In this document: one piece after another, positions 7,880-15,830 of the stretch
How positions within the stretch are numbered: position 1 is the first letter of the stretch
Layout of the letters: each line of letters begins with the position of its first letter
Source: Pseudomonas synxantha
GTDB taxonomy: Bacteria > Pseudomonadota > Gammaproteobacteria > Pseudomonadales > Pseudomonadaceae
Assembly: GCF_900105675.1 (NCBI RefSeq)
Contig: NZ_LT629786.1
Location: forward strand, 2,666,001 to 2,730,000
Direction: 5' to 3'
Length of the DNA: 64,000 nt
The notes under the pieces: model-generated
Database searches by the model: none
Told to the model about the DNA's origin: nothing
Seen by the model: only the letters and a program-made list of their open reading frames with translations
Translations under genes and position numbers: made by a program

Positions 7880-8820
7880 GCCAGGTGATTATTGCCAGTC
7901 AGTTGGACGAAGACTTCAACCAGGTGATCCGCGAGCGCCTGACACCGCTGCACCCCGAGGCCCAGGTGCTCGGCGTGCCGGTCGGCGTGCCCAGCGACCT
8001 GCCGCCCCAGGCCAATATCCTGTTGCTGCGTCCGATCAACGTACGCGGCTACACCGCGCCCGACACACCGCCGCCGGGCTGGCCCTATGGCGCGCAATGG
8101 GTGCACCTGGTGTCGTCGGGTATCGACTTTTACCCACAATGGCTGTTCAACGGCCCACCCGTGACCACGTCCCGGGGCAGCGCCGCCGACAACCTCGCCG
8201 AGTTCGCCCTGGCCGCAATCTTTGCCGCGTCCAAGCACTTGCCGGATATCTGGGTGAAGGACGCCCAGTGGCATTTCACTGCCCTGCGCCCGCTCAAGGG
8301 CACCACCCTGGGCATTCTTGGCTTTGGTGCGATTGGTGAAAGCCTGGCGCAAAAGGCCCTGACCCTGGGCATCAAGGTGGTCGCGCTGCGTCAGAGCCAG
8401 GCACCCTTCAGTGCCGGTGTTGAAGCGGCCACGGACATCCACGACCTGTTCGCCCGCGCCGACCACCTGGTGGTGGCGGCACCGCTGACCGAAGCCACGC
8501 GCCATATCATCAACCGTGACGTGCTGGCCAGCGCCAAGCCTGGGCTGCACCTGATCAACATTGCGCGTGGAGGGTTGCTCGATCAGGAGGCATTGCTGGA
8601 GGCGCTGGATAACGGCCAGGTCGGCCTGGCCTCGCTTGACGTGACCGAGCCGGAACCCTTGCCGGATGGGCACCCGTTGTACAGCCATCCACGAGTGCGG
8701 TTGTCACCGCATACGTCGGCGATTTCGACCAACAGCAAGGATGAAATTGCCGATGCATTTTTGGCGAATCTGGAGCGGTATATCGACGGCCTTACTTTGG
8801 CGAATCTGGCGAATCCATAA
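7876..8820 (+). CDS. D-2-hydroxyacid dehydrogenase, NAD(P)-binding
   Basis: A 314-residue D-isomer 2-hydroxyacid dehydrogenase. The Rossmann motif GFGAIG (in LGILGFGAIGESLAQ, about residues 144-158), the catalytic arginine in INIARGGLLD, the glutamate in TEPEPLP and the histidine in LSPHTSA make up the usual R-E-H triad. These enzymes interconvert 2-oxo acids and D-2-hydroxy acids. The start at 7876 overlaps the stop of the flavoprotein gene by 4 bp (ATGA), so the two form an operon. Its role in a sulfur pathway is inferred from context only. Confidence 0.9.
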   Translation: MSQVIIASQLDEDFNQVIRERLTPLHPEAQVLGVPVGVPSDLPPQANILLLRPINVRGYTAPDTPPPGWPYGAQWVHLVSSGIDFYPQWLFNGPPVTTSRGSAADNLAEFALAAIFAASKHLPDIWVKDAQWHFTALRPLKGTTLGILGFGAIGESLAQKALTLGIKVVALRQSQAPFSAGVEAATDIHDLFARADHLVVAAPLTEATRHIINRDVLASAKPGLHLINIARGGLLDQEALLEALDNGQVGLASLDVTEPEPLPDGHPLYSHPRVRLSPHTSAISTNSKDEIADAFLANLERYIDGLTLANLANP

Positions 8821-8837
8821 CGCCAAACACAGATCAA

Positions 8838-8960
8838 AATGTGGGAGGGGCGGTGCGACGATTCGACTTGCTCCCGATAGCGGTAGGTCAGCCGTAGATA
8901 TAGAGACTGACACACCGCTATCGGGAGCAAGTCGAATCGTCGCACCGCCCCTCCCACATT
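8838..8960. repeat. Long REPIN-like palindrome with extended arms
   Basis: A 123-bp near-perfect inverted repeat, AATGTGGGAGGGGCGGTGCG at the left end and the complement ending CCCACATT at the right. Compared with the other copies it carries about 17 extra bases (CGGTGCGACGATTCGAC) in each arm, between the GGGAGGGG and TTGCTCCCGATAGC blocks. The changes match in both arms, so pairing is kept. It lies between convergent genes, the dehydrogenase and tonB. Confidence 0.85.
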
Positions 8961-8983
8961 GGTTCTTTGTTGACGGGCAATAC

Positions 8984-9727
8984 TCATTTGATGCGGTAAT
9001 GGAAGGTGTTGCGTACTGCCGGCACGGCCACGGGCTTGCCGTCGACGACTCTGGGCTGGTAGCGAAAGGTATTCGCCGCCGCCAATGAAGGCCGGATAAA
9101 CAGTGGGTGGCAGCCGTCCAGTACCTTGGGATTCTCCACGCGGCCCTGAATGTTGACGCTGTACTCCAAGGTGCAATCGCCTTCAATATTCTTGTCCAGG
9201 GCGCGCTCGGGATAGTCCGGCGCGGCCTTGCTCAGAGGCTGATATTGGCGGCTGTCGAAGGCTGGCGCAGGTACGGCAGCGCGGGCTTTTTCAGCGGCCA
9301 GGCGTTGCTGATCGAGGCGTTGTTGTTCGAGCTCACGGTTGCGTTGTTCGGTGGCGAGCCGCTCCTGCTGTTGCTCGGCTTTCTTTTCCTCGACGCGTTT
9401 ACGCGCCAAGGCGGCTTTCTCAAGTTTTTGCACCTGGACCTGCGGGTCGACCCTGGGCTTTGCCGGCACAGGCTCAGGCTCAGGGGGTGCGGAGGTAGCC
9501 ACCAGCGGTTCGGGCGCGGGCGCAGCTGGCAACATGACCAACTGCGTGCGCATCACCCGAGGCGCATCCACCACAGGCTTTTGCGTCGACCAGCCCATCA
9601 TCAACGCGGCCAGCACGCCCACATGCAGCGCCACCGCCAGGCCGGCGGCGAGGCTGTTTCTCCAAACTCCCGAAGCATCCCTGGGCGCCATCGCCGGCGT
9701 GGGATTGTGCATGATCATCGCCGTCAT
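8984..9727 (-). CDS. tonB: Energy transducer TonB (dedicated paralogue)
   Basis: A 247-residue TonB-type protein. An N-terminal transmembrane anchor (about residues 26-46, SLAAGLAVALHVGVLAALMMGW) precedes a proline- and charge-rich periplasmic spacer (EPLVATSAPPEPEPVPAKPRV, then a coiled, Gln/Glu/Arg-rich stretch) and a C-terminal TonB domain (YPERALDKNIEGDC ... RYQPRVVDGKPV) that contacts the TonB box of outer-membrane receptors. Its ATG overlaps the exbD stop by 4 bp. Position downstream of phytase and receptor genes suggests it serves that receptor. Confidence 0.93.
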   Translation of the reverse strand: MTAMIMHNPTPAMAPRDASGVWRNSLAAGLAVALHVGVLAALMMGWSTQKPVVDAPRVMRTQLVMLPAAPAPEPLVATSAPPEPEPVPAKPRVDPQVQVQKLEKAALARKRVEEKKAEQQQERLATEQRNRELEQQRLDQQRLAAEKARAAVPAPAFDSRQYQPLSKAAPDYPERALDKNIEGDCTLEYSVNIQGRVENPKVLDGCHPLFIRPSLAAANTFRYQPRVVDGKPVAVPAVRNTFHYRIK

Positions 9728-10170
9728 TGCGGGGCCTCGGTTACCAGTCCCAGGTTGCCGACACCGCTCTTTTGCAACACCGCCATGGCCGCGACCACCC
9801 GGCCATAACCGGCGTTGTCGTCAGCGCGGATATACACCTGGGTATCGCTGCGCGCCGCCACCACCTGCATGACCTTGGCGCCCATTTCGTCGAGGCTTAC
9901 GGCGCTATCGGTCTGGTGCTGGGTATCGACTTTGCCACCGAGGTTCCAGTAGTAGCCACCGTCGGCCTTTACCGACAGCGTGAGGATCTGCTGGCGGGTG
10001 TCGGTGGCCAGCGCCTCGGCGGCGACCTTGGGCAGTTCGATCTTCACGCCCTGGGTCAGCATCGGCGCGGTGACCATGAAGATCACCAGCAGCACCAACA
10101 TCACGTCGATATACGGCACCACGTTCATTTCGGCCTTGGGCCCGTGCTTGCGTTGCGGCCTGACTAACAT
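9724..10170 (-). CDS. exbD: Biopolymer transporter ExbD
   Basis: A 148-residue ExbD/TolR protein: short cytoplasmic N-terminus (KHGPKAEMNVVPYIDVMLVL), one membrane helix containing the conserved aspartate of the proton pathway (YIDVMLVLLVIFMV), then a periplasmic domain. It works with ExbB to couple the proton-motive force to TonB. It starts 14 bp after exbB ends (GGAGCAAT upstream of the ATG at 10170) and overlaps tonB by 4 bp. Confidence 0.94.
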   Translation of the reverse strand: MLVRPQRKHGPKAEMNVVPYIDVMLVLLVIFMVTAPMLTQGVKIELPKVAAEALATDTRQQILTLSVKADGGYYWNLGGKVDTQHQTDSAVSLDEMGAKVMQVVAARSDTQVYIRADDNAGYGRVVAAMAVLQKSGVGNLGLVTEAPQ

Positions 10171-10184
10171 GGGAATTGCTCCTT

Positions 10185-10883
10185 TCAGGCGGCCACGGCC
10201 AGGTTGCTCGACGTGCCGCGCAGGGAGCGGTGCAGGCGCACTTGCAGTTCATTGCCAAACGCGTAGTAGCGGGTGAGCAGTGTCTGGCCGCGGGCCGCGA
10301 AGCGGTTATAGGCGATCACTGCGGGGATGGCCGCAAACAGGCCGATGGCCGTGGCAATCAAGGCTTCGGCGATGCCCGGCGCTACGGTGGACAACGTGGC
10401 CTGTTGCACCTGAGACAGGCCGATAAAGGAATTCATGATGCCCCACACCGTGCCGAACAGGCCGATGTAAGGGCTGACCGATCCCACGGTGGCGAGAAAT
10501 TGCAGGCCCTTTTCCAGCTCGATTTCCTGTTCGGTGATCGCTACCTGCAAGGCGCGCTCCACGCCTTCGAGCACGGCCGGGTCATGATTGTGCAGGTGCT
10601 GGTACTCCTGGACCCCGGCGATAAAGATCGGCGCCATGCCGCCCTCGCCCGCCTGCTGGATCTCACGGGACAGCGCCAGCAAATCCGGTGCGGCACGAAA
10701 ACGCGGCACGAAACCGTTCAACTGCCGTTCCAGGCGGCGCAGCACACTGCCGCGCTGGATTATCAGGTACCAACTGAGCAAGGACGCCAACAGCAAGGTC
10801 AGCATGACCGCCTTGACCAACAGGCTGGCGTCGCTGATCAACCCCCAGATCGTCATATGTTCCATCGTCGCGTGCATGGTCAA
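10185..10883 (-). CDS. exbB: MotA/TolQ/ExbB proton channel family protein
   Basis: A 232-residue ExbB/TolQ homologue with three membrane helices: about residues 18-40, 130-155 (VGSVSPYIGLFGTVWGIMNSF) and 165-195 (GIAEALIATAIGLFAAIPAVIAYN). These are the conserved pore motifs of the family. It forms the proton channel with ExbD that energises TonB. The gene starts 42 bp after the phytase stop on the same strand and is probably part of the same transcript. Confidence 0.93.
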   Translation of the reverse strand: MTMHATMEHMTIWGLISDASLLVKAVMLTLLLASLLSWYLIIQRGSVLRRLERQLNGFVPRFRAAPDLLALSREIQQAGEGGMAPIFIAGVQEYQHLHNHDPAVLEGVERALQVAITEQEIELEKGLQFLATVGSVSPYIGLFGTVWGIMNSFIGLSQVQQATLSTVAPGIAEALIATAIGLFAAIPAVIAYNRFAARGQTLLTRYYAFGNELQVRLHRSLRGTSSNLAVAA

Positions 10884-10925
10884 ACTCCTATTCGATTGAA
10901 AATGAATGACTGCCTGATGACAGGC

Positions 10926-12791
10926 TCAAGGCAACTTCAAGGCGCGGGCCACCTCGGCCCAGGGCACGAACTTGAAGTTCTGGGTTTGCTCGGGCATGCG
11001 CTTGCGCCCGTCCTGCACCACCAGCATGCCCTGGCTCCACGGCCCGCCGAGGTTGACGGCCGTAACCTCAAGGCCGTCGGTTTCGGAGGCACCATCGATG
11101 CCGGCGGCGGCATTCAAGCCAACGCGCAGGGCACCGTGCACGGCAAACGGCGGTTCGGCGTCCACCACCAGATAGCTGTCATTGCCCTGGCTGGAGATCA
11201 CCAGGTAGTCACGTTGATCGCTCTGGTACAGCGCCAGACCCTCGACATCGGCATGCAGCTGCGGGCCGACCTTGATCACGCTGGTCAACGTCGCCGGCTG
11301 ATCGGCGCGTGCATCCACTGCCCATACACCGACGTCTTCCTCACCGATAAACAGGCGCTGGCGCTGGTCATCGGCCACGCAGCCTTCGGGTTGGCTGTCG
11401 AGCTTGAACTGGCGCACCAGCTCGCCTTGCACACGCCCATCCGGCGCGCTGAGACGGTATTGCAGGAAGGTGCCGTCCTTGCCGTTGGCAATCGCGTAGA
11501 TCTCGCCGCTGGCAGGCTGGAACAGGCAGATGCCATAGATGTCCTTGAGCGGCGTGGTCACTTCCCCGGCTTCACGCAGCTCGCCGCTCTGACGGTCGAT
11601 GCTGAACAGGCTCAGGCTGTTGCGGTCGCGGTTGCTCGCCACGGCCAGGTCGACCGTTTGCGCGCCGAGCTTGAAGTTGGGGCGTACATCGACGTTATTC
11701 AGGCGACCCACCGCCAGCTCCTGCAACAGCTTGCCGTCAAGGTCGTAGGCAAGCAGGCCCTGTTTTTTGTTGGTGCCGAGCACGCGGCTGCTGGCCGGTG
11801 TCTGGGGGTGAATCCAGATCGCCGGGTCATCCGCCGCATCGCCTTGACGGCCGACCGGGTCGCTCTGGCGCAAGGCTGCGACCTCCGGCAACACTGGGGC
11901 GACTACAACGGGCTTGGCCTGCCAGTCGAGCCTGGCCTGATAAAGCTTGCCGCTGTCGTCATCGCGCACCAACAACTGGCGACCATTGATCGCCAGTTGC
12001 TGCGGCTCTTTCAGACCCGCCAGGCTCAAGCTCGATTGCTCCGCCCAGCGCTCGCCGGTTTGCTGGAACAAGTGCAACTGGGCGGTCTTCGGGTCCAGCG
12101 CAACCATGCCACCCGGCACCAGCGCCATGGCCCCGGCTTCGCGCTTGGGGTTGTCGAACAGCGCCACAGGCGTGCGTTTCACATCAGCTTCGGGATGCGC
12201 AGGGTAGGCCCACCAGCCGACATTCTCTTCATTGACCACCAACTGCTGGGTGGCATCGTCCACCTGGCAGAACTGCGCCGACGGCGGCAGCGGCAAACCG
12301 CGTACCCGCTGGGGTTCGGTGAGCAGGGTCGAGCCGTTGCCTACCAGCCATTGCTCGCCCTTGCCCTCTTCACCCACCAGGAAGACGAACAGGTTGGCCG
12401 CCGAATCGCGATAAAGGCACAGGCCATTCACCGAGTAGTCACGGGTTGGCAGGTACATGGGCTTGCCCCAGTTTTTGCTGGCTGTGTCCAGGCTGATCAG
12501 CAACGCCTGTTGGCGGTCGTTGTCGAGGCTGGCGACCAGTACTTGTGCACCGGCAGGCCTGGTGTCGAGGCTGGTAAAGTTGCCTTTGAAGCGCGCCAGT
12601 TCGGCGCCCTGGCTGTCGAGCAGTTGTAGCCCGTCGCGGGTACCGGCGGCCAGGCGCTCGGTGGCGTTGGGCAAGAAGGCCACGGCTTCGGCATTCAAGC
12701 TCGGCGCCCAAGGCGACAGGGCCAGGTCGGTGGCAAAGGCATTGGCGCTGGTGACCAGCGCGATCAACAGGTACAGCTTGGAAATTCTCAT
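10926..12791 (-). CDS. Beta-propeller phytase (3-phytase), secreted
   Basis: A 621-residue protein with a signal peptide (MRISKLYLLIALVTSANAFA) and two consecutive propeller-like halves. The C-terminal half has the beta-propeller phytase hallmarks DDPAIWIHP, TNKKQGLLAYDLDG, GRLNNVDVRP and, near the end, DGLEVTAVNLGG. The N-terminal half is more divergent. Such enzymes hydrolyse phytate in a calcium-dependent way outside the cytoplasm. I chose the ATG at 12791 because it starts a clean signal peptide and has AAGGA upstream; the 32 codons before it run into a REPIN. It lies between a TonB-dependent receptor gene and exbB-exbD-tonB. Confidence 0.9.
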   Translation of the reverse strand: MRISKLYLLIALVTSANAFATDLALSPWAPSLNAEAVAFLPNATERLAAGTRDGLQLLDSQGAELARFKGNFTSLDTRPAGAQVLVASLDNDRQQALLISLDTASKNWGKPMYLPTRDYSVNGLCLYRDSAANLFVFLVGEEGKGEQWLVGNGSTLLTEPQRVRGLPLPPSAQFCQVDDATQQLVVNEENVGWWAYPAHPEADVKRTPVALFDNPKREAGAMALVPGGMVALDPKTAQLHLFQQTGERWAEQSSLSLAGLKEPQQLAINGRQLLVRDDDSGKLYQARLDWQAKPVVVAPVLPEVAALRQSDPVGRQGDAADDPAIWIHPQTPASSRVLGTNKKQGLLAYDLDGKLLQELAVGRLNNVDVRPNFKLGAQTVDLAVASNRDRNSLSLFSIDRQSGELREAGEVTTPLKDIYGICLFQPASGEIYAIANGKDGTFLQYRLSAPDGRVQGELVRQFKLDSQPEGCVADDQRQRLFIGEEDVGVWAVDARADQPATLTSVIKVGPQLHADVEGLALYQSDQRDYLVISSQGNDSYLVVDAEPPFAVHGALRVGLNAAAGIDGASETDGLEVTAVNLGGPWSQGMLVVQDGRKRMPEQTQNFKFVPWAEVARALKLP

Positions 12792-12824
12792 GAACAGGCA
12801 AAATCCTTCGAATACGATAAAGAT

Positions 12825-12921
12825 CCAATGTGGGAGGGGGCTTGCTCCCGATGGCAGTGGTTCAGTGAATACAATGGAGGCTGACACACCGCTATCGGGA
12901 GCAAGCCCCCTCCCACATTGG
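12825..12921. repeat. REPIN-like inverted repeat
   Basis: A 97-bp palindrome with ends CCAATGTGGG and CCCACATTGG and the standard GGGGGCTTGCTCCCGATGGC-type arms. It sits between the receptor and phytase genes of one operon, so it may stabilise or separate the two parts of the message. Confidence 0.85.
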
Positions 12922-12935
12922 AATCCAGGTGTGGT

Positions 12936-15449
12936 TTAGAAATGGGTAAAGGTCAGGCCAACCTTGTAGGTCGGGCCGTACTCTTCGTACTGGCCGTTGT
13001 AGCTGCGGTGGCCGGTGTAGACGAAGTACGATTCATCAGTGAGGTTCTGGGCCTCGAAGCTGACTTGCAGGTTCTTGGTCACCGAGTAGCGCGCACTGAA
13101 GTCGACGAAGGTCTGCGCGTCGACGTGCAGGTCATGGGCCTTGTCGTTGATCGAGGCCAGTTCATACAGATAGGCCGATTTATAGTTGGCCGACAGGCGC
13201 AGGCTGAGCTTGTCGTCTTCCCAGCCAAGCATCAGGTTGCCGACCGTGTCCGACTGATTGGGCAGGCTGATACTGCGCTTGCGGTTGCGCCCGCTGGCGC
13301 TGTCGAAACCCTCGATATCCGCGCTGGAGCGGCTGAAGGTGCTGTTGGCACCGACCAGCAAGCCATTCCACGGTGCTGGCAGCCAGTCGAACTTCTGTGA
13401 GTAGGCCAGCTCCAGACCGTAGAGTTTGGCGCTGTCGCCGTTGGCGTAGGTGTGGGCCTCGGAGAAGTTGGCCCAGGCACCCGTGCCGGCCACGTCGGTG
13501 TTATAGACGAAGTTCTGGATATCCTTGTAGAACACGAACGCCGATACGGTGCCGGCGCGGCCCATGAAGTGTTCGATGCCCAAGTCCAGGTTGCTCGACT
13601 CCAGGGGCTTGAGGTCCGGGTTACCGAAGGTGGCTTCGTCATCGTCGATCACGAAACCCGGCGCCAGCTGGCCGAATGTTGGGCGCACCACGGATTGGGT
13701 CCAGGCAGCGCGCACCTGGGTGTTCTTATCTATCTGATAGCGTGCGTGCAGGCCCGGCAACCAATGGTGATAACGCCGCTTGGTTTCGGTATCGCTGAAC
13801 TGGCCGTCGGTGGCGCCGGTGCCCTTGGCTTCGAATTCGGTGCCCTCGTAGCGCATCCCGGCGATGAAGCGCCAGTCATCGATATCGATGGTGTTCATCA
13901 GGTAGCCGGCGTTGATATCTTCGCGGATGGTGAAGTCGTTGACCCTGGATTCGGTGGGGTCGTAGAAATCATCCCGATTGAGGCCGCCAATCAGCTGGCG
14001 GATATTACCCGCGCTGATGCCTGGGCCATATCGGCCGAGACGGTAGTCGACGCTGCCCTTCTGGAACTGCGCGAGGTTGAGCTGTTCATCGCTGAAGCCT
14101 TGCTGATCCAAGTCCTTGTAGACCCAGGCCTCCAAGTCGTTGTCCTTGTTGCGGCGGCTGACCTTGCCACCGAACTTGAACTGAGACGCATAGCCACTCA
14201 GGTCATAGTCACGGGCCAGGTCCAGGCGCAGGTTTTTCTCGGTGTCCTTTGTGTACTGTTTCTCCCAGTCGACCTTGTCGAGGCTGAAGTTACTGGCGTC
14301 GTAGAAGCCGTTGGCGATGATCGGGCGAGGTTTGTCCTTGTCGTAGAAACCGCTGTTGGCAAAGTCGCCGCCGTCGAAGGTGGCGCCCGCAATGTGCGCC
14401 GGGCTGTCTTCGCTGGACTGGCTGTAGCCGGCCTGGCCGCTGAGGGTCCACAGGCCCAGCATGCGCTCGCCGCCGAACACGTAGGACTGGATCTGCTGGG
14501 TTTCCTCACGGTTTTTCAGCTTGCGCTTGCCCTCGGCATCGCCCAGCTCGCCAGGCGCTTGCGGGTCGGCAAATTCAAGGCTGGCGGCGTTGCGGGTTTC
14601 GGTGTCCTTGTAGCGGCTGTAGAGGGTACGCAGGTAATAGCTGCTCAGGTCGTCGGGCTTGTAGTCGAAGTTCAAGCCGCCACCTGCGCGTTCGCGGCTG
14701 ATGTCGTAGTCGCGCTGTTCGAACTCGTTGAGCCTGGCGCCGTCGGTGAAATCCCAGGCGCCACCGGTTTCGACGTTGTCTGAGCCAAAGTCGCGCTTTT
14801 GCCAGCTCAGCGCTGCGGCCACGCCGAAGTTGTCGATGCCGTCGCCGAGGCTGAAGCGATTACTGGCGGCACCGGAGAATTTCGGGCTGGTTTGGCCGGT
14901 ATTCTTGTCGTAGCTGGCTTCGGTGCTACCGGTATAGAACAAGCCCTTGTGATCGAACGCCGACAGGCTCTTCACATCCACGGTGCCACCGAGAGAGTTG
15001 GCGTCCATGTCCGGGGTCAGGGTCTTGATCACCGACAGCGACTGCACCAACTCCGAGGGCAGCACATCGAGGGCCACGGCGCGGCGTTCGCTCTCCGGCG
15101 CGGGCACCAGGGTGCCGTTGATGGTGACGCTGTTGAGGTCCGGGCCCAGGCCGCGCACGCTGACAAAACGCCCTTCGCCCTGGTCGCGCTCCACGCTGAT
15201 GCCCGGTAGGCGCTGCACCGCTTCGGCGACGTTTTCATCCGGTAACTGGGCTACACCGTCGGCATGTACCACGCTCCTGATGCTGTCGGAAGAACGTTGT
15301 TCCTTGAGGGCGCTGTCCATGGCAGCGGCCTGGCCGACCACTTCGACATGCTCGGTGGTGGCCGCCTCGGCCGCCGTGAGCCGCTCGCTGGCCATCGCCA
15401 GGGCCAAGGCGGTAAGCGTGAAGCTGACGAGCCCGGTGCGCTTGTACAT
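12936..15449 (-). CDS. TonB-dependent receptor (phytate-associated)
   Basis: An 837-residue outer-membrane receptor. It has a signal peptide (residues 1-27), a TonB-box-like segment (TEHVEVVGQ), a plug domain with DENVAEAVQRLPGISVERDQ and GEGRFVSVRGLGPDLNSVTI, and a beta-barrel ending in VGLTFTHF with a terminal phenylalanine. The ATG at 15449 has a strong GGGGAGGA ribosome site. No N-terminal signalling domain is present. The downstream phytase and ExbB/ExbD/TonB genes and a Pho-box match upstream suggest uptake of inositol phosphates or their products; the ligand is inferred from context. Confidence 0.92.
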   Translation of the reverse strand: MYKRTGLVSFTLTALALAMASERLTAAEAATTEHVEVVGQAAAMDSALKEQRSSDSIRSVVHADGVAQLPDENVAEAVQRLPGISVERDQGEGRFVSVRGLGPDLNSVTINGTLVPAPESERRAVALDVLPSELVQSLSVIKTLTPDMDANSLGGTVDVKSLSAFDHKGLFYTGSTEASYDKNTGQTSPKFSGAASNRFSLGDGIDNFGVAAALSWQKRDFGSDNVETGGAWDFTDGARLNEFEQRDYDISRERAGGGLNFDYKPDDLSSYYLRTLYSRYKDTETRNAASLEFADPQAPGELGDAEGKRKLKNREETQQIQSYVFGGERMLGLWTLSGQAGYSQSSEDSPAHIAGATFDGGDFANSGFYDKDKPRPIIANGFYDASNFSLDKVDWEKQYTKDTEKNLRLDLARDYDLSGYASQFKFGGKVSRRNKDNDLEAWVYKDLDQQGFSDEQLNLAQFQKGSVDYRLGRYGPGISAGNIRQLIGGLNRDDFYDPTESRVNDFTIREDINAGYLMNTIDIDDWRFIAGMRYEGTEFEAKGTGATDGQFSDTETKRRYHHWLPGLHARYQIDKNTQVRAAWTQSVVRPTFGQLAPGFVIDDDEATFGNPDLKPLESSNLDLGIEHFMGRAGTVSAFVFYKDIQNFVYNTDVAGTGAWANFSEAHTYANGDSAKLYGLELAYSQKFDWLPAPWNGLLVGANSTFSRSSADIEGFDSASGRNRKRSISLPNQSDTVGNLMLGWEDDKLSLRLSANYKSAYLYELASINDKAHDLHVDAQTFVDFSARYSVTKNLQVSFEAQNLTDESYFVYTGHRSYNGQYEEYGPTYKVGLTFTHF

Positions 15450-15523
15450 GCAATCCTCCCCAAGAATCCGTTGGCGCCAGGCAAGAGGGCCCGGCAACTG
15501 GGAGGGCACGCTAGGGGTGGGGG

Positions 15524-15541
15524 ATGACGGTTCTGTGACAG
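15524..15541 (-). promoter_or_regulatory. Pho box (PhoB binding site) candidate upstream of the receptor-phytase operon
   Basis: The minus strand reads CTGTCACAGAACCGTCAT: two 7-bp direct repeats (CTGTCAC and CCGTCAT) separated by 4 bp. This matches the Pho-box consensus CTGTCAT-N4-CTGTCAT at 12 of 14 repeat positions with correct spacing. It lies 75 bp upstream of the receptor start. Phosphate-starvation control of a phytase operon makes biological sense. Binding is inferred. Confidence 0.6.
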
Positions 15542-15621
15542 CATTGAGTGGTCATGCCCGTAAACTGCAGGTTTGCACGATTTTTTGGCTTGGAATGAGC
15601 TGATATGACCTCAGCAGTTCT

Positions 15622-15714
15622 CATGTGGGAGGGGGCTTGCCCCCGATAGCGGTGTGACAGCTACAAATAAGCTGACTGATACACCGTCATCGGGAGCAAG
15701 CCCCCTCCCACATG
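15622..15714. repeat. REPIN-like inverted repeat
   Basis: A 93-bp palindrome from CATGTGGG to CCCACATG with arms of the same family as at 1277 and 18716. It lies between the divergently transcribed receptor and GGDEF genes. Confidence 0.83.
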
Positions 15715-15830
15715 TTTAATCTTTGTTGCCTGTGAGATGAGCTGATTCGACCCTCGCCCACCGTCATCCAACGGTCACATCCATCTGCTGTGCTGGCGCC
15801 CATCGCTCATTCGCCCAAGGAATCGCAGCC

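Noticed and set aside
9724..10883. tolQ-tolR cell-envelope system
   Set aside because: The adjoining tonB gene and receptor genes, and the absence of tolA, tolB and pal, favour exbB-exbD.
10176..12629. 817-codon plus-strand open frame opposite phytase and exbB
   Set aside because: It spans two genes with clear homology on the other strand, and its translation shows no recognisable domain.
12792..12887. N-terminal extension of the phytase frame
   Set aside because: These codons lie in or beside a REPIN and would bury the signal peptide, which starts cleanly at 12791.
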